From assembly GCA_933228675.1 (NCBI GenBank), contig OW121744.1, forward strand, positions 98,771,026-98,835,025: DNA of 64,000 bases. The letters run 5' to 3'. Position 1 is the first letter of the stretch. Each line of letters starts with the position of its first letter. The notes beneath the pieces are model-generated. The model made no database searches. It had not been told where the DNA came from and was given only the letters and a program-made list of their open reading frames with translations. The stretch comes from Stomorhina lunata. Its lineage: Eukaryota > Arthropoda > Insecta > Diptera > Rhiniidae. Positions 55,889 to 64,000 of the stretch are shown in pieces. The translations under genes and the position numbers were made by a program.

Positions 55889-57391
55889 TTGAGGAAAGCT
55901 TGCTCTTATCAAAGTAAATATTCAAATTGTAACCACCGAACCATAATCTCTGTCGGCTTAAACCATTTCAATTGTTTTGGATGTAAAGAACTCTACCAGG
56001 CGACAACAGTTTTGACATCTTACATTTTTCACGGCCAAATCGAAATTCATAAGATGCTTTTATGTGATGGTAAAGTATCAGCTAGACTGTGTCACACATT
56101 TGTACTTAAAATATGGGAAGAAAACACTCTGCCAACCTCCTGGAATGAAGGTAAACTAGTCAAAATACCACAAAGGTATGAAGGTATACTACATTAGCTA
56201 CAGGGGTATAACACTTCTTCCAATCTCCAGTAAAATCTTAATCTGAGTAATTTTGAATAGAATATCCGACGCAGTTTCCGCTTCAATACGAGAAAATCAA
56301 TTTAGTTTCAGAGAGAATCGATCTTGTGTTGACCTAATCTACATAGTAAGAATAGTACTAGAGCAATGTAATGAATTCCGCACCCCCATTTAACTAGCGT
56401 TTATCGACTTTATGAAGGCCTTTGTCAGTGCCAACAGATTCTATCTATGGAGAATTTTAGAAAATCGTAACATTCCAACGAAAATTCTGAACTTAATTCG
56501 GGCAATGTACGTGGATTTTAAATGTCGAATTCAACACAGGGGTAAATTGTCAAATCCATTCGAGGTATCTTGTCACCAATACTTTTTATCTTGTCACTGA
56601 TAGTTTTTATCCTTGCCATCGACCATTTAATGCAAATGGCTCTGCATAGTAGACGCGGTATCCAATGGACACCCTTTACACAACTCGAGGACTGCTGATG
56701 ACGTATGTCTTCTAAGCCAGAGCTCAGGCCACATTCAGGAAAGTACTAACGTTATCGCGGTTTAATCTCGGACATCTGGGCTGGAAATCAATATTTTGAA
56801 GACAAAGATTATGGCTGGAGGCTATGACGCAAACCCATTGACACACATCAACGATAACGAGGTTATTGGATGTGTAGGTAGCTTTGATTATCTTGGAAGT
56901 TTGGTATCTACACAATATGGCGCCGAGGAGGATATTGAATCTCGTATTAGCAAGGCCAAATCTGCATTTCACATTTTCCGAGCTATCTGGATATCTCGGC
57001 AAATATCAACAACAACTAAATTATGAATATACAACTCAAATGTCAAGTCCATCCTGTATTACTACTGCGAAACTTGGAAGCGCACTTATGCCATCGATAT
57101 GCCAATGCTTACGCCAAATCTTTAATATATGGTGTCCGAAACGCATAAGAAATAAAGATCTACTTAACGCCACAAATTAAAGCCCTGCTTCATTGCTCGA
57201 CTAGAGCTTCTTTGGAATCCAAAGGTTGTATTGGTGCCAAAACGTTTAGAAGGTCAATTTATGCGGAGTTGCAAGTTGCAAGCTATTCTTGGAATGGCGT
57301 ATGTCTAACATCTCGCAATAGAGTCCGATATTAAAGGATGGTTGAGGCCATATGCTCCACTTGGAGTTAAGGATAACATAAGAAGAAGAAT
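55889..57391 (+). pseudogene. RTE-like LINE, 5'-truncated, inactive
   Basis: The best-preserved copy of the reverse transcriptase family in this window. In order, with frame changes: KVSARLCHTFVLKIWEENTLP (fingers), SYRGITLLPISSKIL, ENQFSFRENRSCVDL, motif A FIDFMKAFVS with its Asp kept, NIPTKILNLIRAMYVDFKCR, ILSPILFILAIDHLM-like text, an active site where ADDVCL survives but the Tyr is lost to a small deletion near 56,696, KTKIMAGGYDANPL, NEVIGCVGSFDYLGSLVS, SRISKAKSAFHIFRAIW and KSILYY. The C-terminal RKWRWIGHT block seen in the 11 kb copy is missing, an internal deletion near 57,195. It ends at an (AAG)n tail near 57,381, as RTE-type elements often do. No endonuclease domain was seen. Confidence 0.85.
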
Positions 57392-57876
57392 GTGAAGTGC
57401 TACTATTCCCTTAATTATCCACAGCGAACTCTAGTTTTCTCAATTTCTATCTGAATACTGAAACAAAAGTTGAAGTTTGGAAAGAAAAGTTACTACAAAG
57501 GGATTTTTCAATAAGTCAATGCTCGGCTTCTTCTTGAATTATAAGTTAAGAACTACTTTAAAAAGTTGAAAAATTGGGTTTAACTTAATCTGATATAGCC
57601 TTTTGGCACCGATCGTTCGAAATATAACTAATATATTTTGGATAATTTACATGGTCTGACTTCATAGGGACAAAAAAATATTATTGGAAGTTGCAGGTAA
57701 TTTCAAAATAATTTGTACCCAACATATACGTAGTATTTTAATATTGACTGTGGGTTTAACTGAATATTTTGAAATTAATTTAGTTAAATCGAAACACTTC
57801 ACTTCTTCCAAAACCAGCATCCTCACCATTTCGATAGCTACTTAAACTTCAGATTTGCTAATAAGATTTCTTTCTA
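57392..57876. other. AT-rich spacer, no gene seen
   Basis: This lies between the LINE tail and the mariner-like element. No motif was recognised on either strand. Confidence 0.5.
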
Positions 57877-59163
57877 ATTGGTGTTTTTTTTAGAGGTATA
57901 GAACTTCGAATTGAAATAAAACACAAGAAAATCGTTTTAATGTCCATCAATTTGGCTTTATTGGAAGGATAATTTTATGCCATTTATGTTTAAATATGAT
58001 TTCGGGCATGTGGCCGCCGCGGCTGGCTCGAATAAAGCCAATTCTACAGGTCAAATTTTCAACTACTTTTTCGAGCATATGGGGCCGTATGTTGGCAATA
58101 ACGCCACGAATGTTGGCTTCTAAGTCCCCTAACGTTTCTGGTTTGTTGGCGTAGACGAGCGACTTCACATATCCCCAAAGAAAATAATCCAGTGGTGTCA
58201 AATCGCACGATCTTGGTGGCCAATTGACAGGTCCATTCCGCGAAATGTTTCTTCAATAAATCAATTGTGACGTGCGCTGTGTGGCATGTAGCGCCGTCTT
58301 ATTGGAACCACAACTCATCCACATTCATGCCATCCAATTGGGGAACAAAATAGTCGGTTATCATGGCTCTATACCGGTCTCCATTTATGGTAACTGACTC
58401 TCCAGCATTATTTCGGGAGAAGTATGGCCCAATGACTCCACCAGCCCATAGAGCACACCAAACAGTCAGTTTTTGTAGATGTAATGGCGTCTCAAGGGTC
58501 TCATGTGGATTCTCTTCACTCCAAATGCGGCAATTTTGCTTGTTGACGTAGCCGTTCAACCAAAAATGAGCCTCATCACTGAACAAAATTTTGCGATGAA
58601 AATCAGCATCGAGATCAATCTCATTTTCGGCCCATACACCAAAATCACGACGCATTGCATGGTCTCGCGGCTTTAATTCTTGCACAAGCTGGATCTTGTA
58701 AGGTCGCAAGCCAAGATCTTTACGCAAAATCTTCCACAAAGTTGATGGACAAAGCTCCAATTGCTGTGCACGGTGGCGAATCGATTCATTCGGGTCCTCT
58801 TCAACACTTTGCTCTACAGCGGCAATTGTTTCTTCGGTGCGCACTGTTCGACGTCGCTGCGGATGCGTATTATCATATAGAGTAAACGTAGTGCGAAAAC
58901 GATCCATGGTTAACCGAATTAATTGCTCTGATGGACGATTATGTCGACCATAAAATGGACGGAGCCTGCGGTAAACTTCGCGAACTGAACCATTATTTTC
59001 GAAATAAATTTGCACGATTTGCAAGCGTTGTTCTTTTGTCAACCTGTTCATGATGAAATGGCAAACCAAACTAAATATTAATCACTTGACAGCTGACAAA
59101 ATGGCCGCCAGTTAAAAAAGTGATGCCAACTTAAAGTTCTATACCTCAATAAAAAACACCCGA
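57877..59163 (-). mobile_element. Mariner-like transposon, nearly full length
   Basis: About 1,287 bp bounded by terminal inverted repeats. GTGTTTTTTTTAGAGGTATA then GAACTT (57,881-57,906) matches the reverse complement of the right end (about 59,134-59,159) at 24 of 26 positions. TA lies immediately outside at 57,875-57,876 and 59,164-59,165, the usual target duplication of the Tc1/mariner superfamily. The length and the single transposase inside fit an autonomous ancestor. Outer bases of the two ends differ slightly, so the exact first base is uncertain by 2-4 bases. Confidence 0.88.
57947..59069 (-). pseudogene. Mariner-like (DDE) transposase, two lesions
   Basis: Cut-and-paste transposase that would bind the element's ends and move it. 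The start is either Met at 59,069 or, more likely from the family pattern, Met at 59,051 (MNRLTKEQRL). Residues about 8-62 form an N-terminal helix-turn-helix of DUF4817 type; 80-125 a second one (STLWKILRKDLG). The catalytic core has its first Asp in FSDEAHF (residue 165). A TAA replaces a Gln-type codon at 58,299-58,301, directly before the second Asp (DGATCHTA). A +1 frameshift with apparent loss of a few codons follows near 58,245; the frame resumes at SRNGPVNWPPRSCD and LTPLDYFLWGY with the third Asp, and continues to the stop at 57,947. Allowing for lost codons, the last spacing is about 41-42, which hints at a DD41D group. All three Asp codons persist, so inactivation is recent. Confidence 0.88.
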
Positions 59164-59165
59164 TA

Positions 59166-60351
59166 GTTCTATGGCTAAAACTTGAAATATTAAAATGTAT
59201 TCCACATGCCGTTGACTAAATGCTTGACTGAACTAAAGATGAAGGAAATACTACGACTAAATGTCGGCGTTAAATCTTCAATAAGTGTTTGAGCAAATGT
59301 GTTGCGGTCGGTATTAAATAAATCGCATTGATTCAACAGGAAAAAAGTGACGTTGTCACTGAACGTGTGGCTTCAACAATGAAATTTTTTGGAATCTTAT
59401 AAGAAACATAAGAATACAAATAAGAAATTGTAAGAAGACGAAAACAGAAATAAAATAAAACACTCATAAATATAACGGAAGCAAAAGGCGTCTGTCTTAA
59501 TGTTTTTTTTTTTCTGCCATTCTTCAGTTTCATCCACATTTCGCACCAGAAAAACCATATTGTTCACTTTAAGTTTGCAACATGCTACTTGGTAAAATTG
59601 GCAGCAACAACAAGAAAAAAAAAATACAAAAACTAAGAAAACATTTTCATTCATTTTGACATAAAGGAAGAAAAATAAAAACAACAGCCATAAGCGCCAC
59701 CATAAATATTTAGCAACAAACCAATCCAACCAAACAAGCAACCAACCATTCGAACCCAACACTTGTGATATGTCCTCACTTTTCTAGTTGACACGTCATC
59801 AACTTTTACTCATTGCAACTTCATACTCGGCAGCAAAGAAAAAAAAAATAATTTTGTACATTATACCAAACCTCTACTGTTGGTAGTTGCAGTTGCTGCT
59901 GTTGTTGTTTTTGTTGGCAATTTTGTTACATGCTGCTTCTCGAGCTTCTGGTACAAATTGTTTTTATGGTCGCTAATGTGTTTTTTTGTTGCTGTTGTTT
60001 TGTCGTTTCATATTGATGCCGTGGTTTGTTGTTTGTTATAGTTGCTGTCTTTTGCTGCTACTTTTTCTAAGTTTTTTGTTGCTTAAATGTTTGAGTAGGT
60101 GTTTGTAATGATGTTTTTAGTAGTTTTTTGGTGTAGTTTTTTTCTTCTGGTTTAGTTTTGCTATTGTATGGCCAAAGTGTTGGAATTTGGTTGCTTTTTA
60201 ATGGTTTACGTCTGTCCAACTATTTGTAGTTTTATTGTAGTTTGCTCCCAAACTCCTCTTGTTTTTTTGAAAGAAATTAAGTTATTTATGGAAGTTTGAT
60301 GTTGGTTGATTATGTTATATATTTTGTAATAAGACCAAAAGTATGGTGATT
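59166..60351. other. Single-copy DNA with CTG/GTT microsatellite
   Basis: No gene recognised. A half-site-like AAGTTTGCAACATGCTACTT lies at 59,570-59,589, a single outlying relative of the 30-35 kb palindrome. A GTTGCTGCTGTTGTTG-type microsatellite occurs at about 59,885-60,060. Minus-strand frames at 59,333-59,762 are Phe-rich and lack domains. Confidence 0.55.
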
Positions 60352-63300
60352 CGGAAAGATTTTCTATAAAAAGAGAAAATTTTTGAAAAATTTCCTATAA
60401 AAAGAGAAAATTTTTGAAAAATTTCCTATAAAAAGAGAAAATTTTTGATAAATTTCCTATAAAAAGAGAAAATTTTTGAAAAATTTCCTATAAAAAGAGA
60501 AAATTTTTGAAAAATTTCCTATAAAAAGAGAAAATTTTTGAAAAATTTCCTATAAAAATAGGAAATTTTTGAAAAATTTCCTATAAAAATAGAAAATTTT
60601 TGAAAAATTTCCTGAGAAATAGAAAATTTTTGAAAATTTTCCTGAAAAATAGGAAATTTTTGAAAAATTTCCTATAAAAATAGGAAATTTTTGAAAAATT
60701 TCCTATAAAAATGGGAAATTTTTGAAAAATTTCCTATAAAAATGGGAAATTTTTGAAAAATTTCCTATAAAAATAGGAAATTTTTGAAAAATTTCCTATA
60801 AAAATAGGAAATTTTTGAAAAATTTCCTATAAAAATAGGAAATTTTTGAAAAATTTCCTATAAAAATAGGAAATTTTTGAAAAACTTCCTATAAAAATAG
60901 GAAATTTTTGAAAAATTTCCTATAAAAATAGGAAATTTTTGAAAAATTTCCTATAAAAATAGGAAGTTTTTGAAAAATTTCCTATAAAAATAGGAAATTT
61001 TTGAAAAACTTCCTATAAAAATAGGAAATTTTTGAAAAATTTCCTATAAAAATAGGAAATTTTTGAAAAATTTCCTATAAAAATGGGAAATTTTTGAAAA
61101 ATTTCCTATAAAAATGGGAAATTTTTGAAAAATTTCCTATAAAAATAGGAAATTTTTGAAAAATTTCCTATAAAAATAGGAAATTTTTGAAAAATTTCCT
61201 ATAAAAATAGGAAATTTTTGAAAAATTTCCTATAAAAATAGGAAGTTTTTGAAAAATTTCCTATAAAAATAGGAAATTTTTGAAAAACTTCCTATAAAAA
61301 TAGGAAATTTTTGAAAAATTTCCTATAAAAATAGGAAATTTTTGAAAAATTTCCTATAAAAATAGGAAATTTTTGAAAAATTTCCTATAAAAATAGGAAA
61401 TTTTTGAAAAATTTCCTATAAAAATAGGAAATTTTTGAAAAATTTCCTATAAAAATAGGAAATTTTTGAAAAATTTCCTATAAAAATAGGAAATTTTTGA
61501 AAAATTTCCTATAAAAATTGGAAATTTTTGAAAAATTTCCTATAAAAATAGGAAATTTTTGAAAAATTTCCTATAAAAATTGGAAATTTTTGAAAAATTT
61601 CCTATAAAAATAGGAAATTTTTGAAAAATTTTCTATAAAAATAGGACATTTTTGAAAAATTTTCTATAAAAATAGGACATTTTTGAAAAATTTCCTATAA
61701 AAATAGGAAATTTTTGAAAAATTTCCTATAAAAATAAAAAATTTTTGAAAAATTTCCTATAAAAATAGGAAATTTTTGAAAAATTTCCTATAAAAATAGG
61801 AAATTTTTGAAAAATTTCCTATAAAAATAGGAAATTTTTGAAAAATTTCCTATAAAAATAGGAAATTTTTGAAAAATTTCCTATAAAAATAGGAAATTTT
61901 TGAAAAATTTCCTATAAAAATAGGAAATTTTTGAAAAATTTCCTATAAAAATAGGAAATTTTTGAAAAATTTCCTATAAAAATAGGAAATTTTTGAAAAA
62001 TTTCCTATAAAAATAGGAAATTTTTGAAAAATTTCCTATAAAAATAGGAAATTTTTGAAAAATTTCCTATAAAAATAGGAAATTTTTGAAAAATTTCCTA
62101 TAAAAATAGGAAATTTTTGAAAAATTTCCTATAAAAATAGGAAATTTTTGAAAAATTTCCTATAAAAATAGGAAATTTTTGAAAAACTTCCTATAAAAAT
62201 AGGAAATTTTTGAAAAATTTCCTATAAAAATAGGAAATTTTTGAAAAATTTCCTATAAAAATAGGAAATTTTTGAAAAATTTCCTATAAAAATAGGAAAT
62301 TTTTGAAAAATTTCCTATAAAAATAGGAAATTTTTGAAAAATTTCCTATAAAAATAGGAAATTTTTGAAAAATTTCCTATAAAAATAGGAAATTTTTGAA
62401 AAATTTCCTATAAAAATAGGAAATTTTTAAAAAAATTTCCTATAAAAATAGGAAATTTTTGAAAAATTTCCTATAAAAATAGGAAATTTTTGAAAAATTT
62501 CCTATAAAAATAGGAAATTTTTGAAAAATTTCCTATAAAAATAGGAAATTTTTGAAAAATTTCCTATAAAAATAGGAAATTTTTGAAAAATTTCCTATAA
62601 AAATAGGAAATTTTTGAAAAATTTCCTATAAAAATAGGAAATTTTTGAAAAATTTCCTATAAAAATAGGAAATTTTTGAAAAATTTCCTATAAAAATAGG
62701 AAATTTTTGAAAAATTTCCTATAAAAATAGGAAATTTTTGAAAAATTTCCTATAAAAATAGGAAATTTTTGAAAAATTTCCTATAAAAATAGGAAATTTT
62801 TGAAAAATTTCCTATAAAAATAGGAAATTTTTGAAAAATTTCCTATAAAAATAGGAAATTTTTGAGAAATTTCCTATAAAAATAGGAAATTTTTGAAAAT
62901 TTTCCTATAAAAATAGGAAATGTTTGAAAATTTTCCTATAAAAATAGGAAATTTTTGAAAAATTTCCTATAAAAATAGGAAATTTTTGAAAAATTTCCTA
63001 TAAAAATAGGAAATTTTTGAAAAATTTCCTATAAAAATAGGAAATTTTTGAAAAATTTCCTATAAAAATAGGAAATTTTTGAAAATTTTCCTATAAAAAT
63101 AGGAAATTTTTCAAAAATTTCCTATAAAAATAGGAAATTTTTGAAAAATTTCCTATAAAAATAGGAAATTTTTGAAAAATTTCCTATAAAAATAGGAAAT
63201 TTTTGGAAAATTTGCTATAAAAATAGGAAATTTTTGAAAAAAATTTCCAATAAAAATAGGAAATTTTTGAAAAATTTCCTATAAAAATAGGAAATTTTTG

Positions 63301-63440
63301 AAAAATTTCCTATAAAAATAGGAAATTTTTGAAAAATTTCCTATAAAAATAGGAAATTTTTGAAAAATTTCCTATAAAAATAGGAAATTTTTGAAAAATT
63401 TCCTATAAAAATAGGAAATTTTTGAAAAATATCCAATAAA
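60352..63440 (-). repeat. 31-bp palindromic satellite, orientation B
   Basis: About 99 units that are the reverse complement of the 27 kb satellite: the same 27-bp dyad with a central G and an AAAA linker. The first six units (60,365-60,540) carry AAAAAGAGAAAA instead of AAAAATAGGAAA. Variants mark an internal duplication: ATGGG at 60,711, 60,742, 61,083 and 61,114 (372 bp = 12 units apart); AGGAAGTTTTT at 60,961 and 61,240, and AAAACTT at 61,005 and 61,284 (279 bp = 9 units apart). A single unit at 63,106-63,116 has TTTTTCAAAAA, the central C of the other orientation. Confidence 0.98.
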
Positions 63441-64000
63441 AAAATGTTTGGTTTATCGTTTCTTATCAATAAGATTTTTTAGAAAGTGTTTTCTCGATTA
63501 CAATAAAATAAATTAGTCAATATTTTTCCCAAAACTCTATTCAACTAAATAATTTCCCACAAATAAATTTGTTGTCTTCATTGACCAAAAGAGATCCAGC
63601 CATCATACCAAATAGAAATGAGGAAAAAAATCTTTGGTAATAAAAACTTATTTTTTCCCCTTAAGAAACTAAAGACATCACTTTACAACACAAGTACTCA
63701 ATTAACCACCTGTTGACATGCCAACATTTTTATGCTTCTCTTTCCATGATTTCTTTTTTTTTGTGTTTCTACCAACATAAAAGTAGTCAGTTAAAGGAAG
63801 ATTTCATAGTTCAAAATCACAAACCAACAACAACATTATTATAATAAAATCACAACTCTAAAGAAAAGCAACAACAAAAAAAAACTTGGTATAAAAGAAA
63901 AAAATGTTACCGGCAACAAAAAAACACTTAACTAAACAATTTAAACTTCACCCCTCAAGAGTCAAATAAAGTTAAGCTAAAGAAAAAAAAGCTCATAGTA
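63441..64000. other. AT-rich single-copy end, no gene seen
   Basis: Plain AT-rich sequence running to the window edge, with CAA/AAC-rich stretches near 63,820-63,930. Nothing coding was recognised. Confidence 0.55.

Noticed and set aside
58363..58885. Plus-strand frames of 62 and 76 codons
   Set aside because: Antisense shadows of the mariner-like transposase.
59333..59762. Two minus-strand Phe-rich frames
   Set aside because: Composition-driven, low complexity and overlapping each other; no domain or homologous motif seen.

Overview
The window looks like AT-rich, gene-poor nuclear DNA of a fly (Diptera). A calyptrate such as a blow fly is my best guess. The grounds are the decayed insect-type LINEs of the RTE and RNase-H-bearing I/Jockey kinds, a mariner-like transposon with TA flanks, a dispersed repeat of a type common in flies, and very AT-rich single-copy sequence. 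I found no intact host gene, no rRNA or tRNA gene and no convincing exon. Nothing prokaryotic is present, so operons, ribosome binding sites and bacterial terminators do not apply.

Layout. 1-7778 is an 11-bp satellite with no visible variant in 707 copies. 8.0-12.8 kb is single-copy DNA mixed with dead transposons: a fly dispersed repeat, an RTE reverse transcriptase, a mariner helix-turn-helix relic and a LINE RNase H relic. 13.46-14.42 kb is a 21-bp repeat in two inverted halves. 14.4-21 kb carries a decayed repeat of about 500-600 bp around a single-copy stretch. 21.9-24.0 kb is a pile-up of three LINE fragments beside a tRNA-like sequence. 27.06-29.1 kb is a 31-bp satellite. 30.0-34.7 kb is a decayed long-period repeat carrying many copies of one conserved palindrome. 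34.9-36.7 kb holds two MITE-like elements and a dispersed repeat. 37-39 kb is an old, inverted relative of the 27 kb satellite. 41.2-52.0 kb holds five satellite blocks (31, 33, 33 inverted, 31 and 33 bp). 53.7-59.2 kb contains a MITE, an RTE LINE and a nearly complete mariner-like transposon. 60.35-63.44 kb is a fresh 31-bp satellite in the opposite orientation to the 27 kb one.

The main pattern is that the satellites share a design although their sequences differ. Monomers are 11, about 21, 31 or 33 bp, close to one, two or three turns of the DNA helix. All but the 11-bp one are built around a dyad-symmetric AT-rich module, typically TTTTCTATAGAAAA or a close variant, joined to a family-specific second half. 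Separately, the palindrome GCAACATGTTGC occurs 18 times exactly by my count, in the 30-35 kb repeats and in the spacers between other satellites. It is better conserved than the DNA around it. These two patterns are the strongest candidates for something undescribed, perhaps binding sites or structural elements of a heterochromatic domain. Function is inference only.

No genes here work together in a pathway. The coding-like sequence is transposon debris. Two long open frames in the 33-bp satellites are products of the repeat length.
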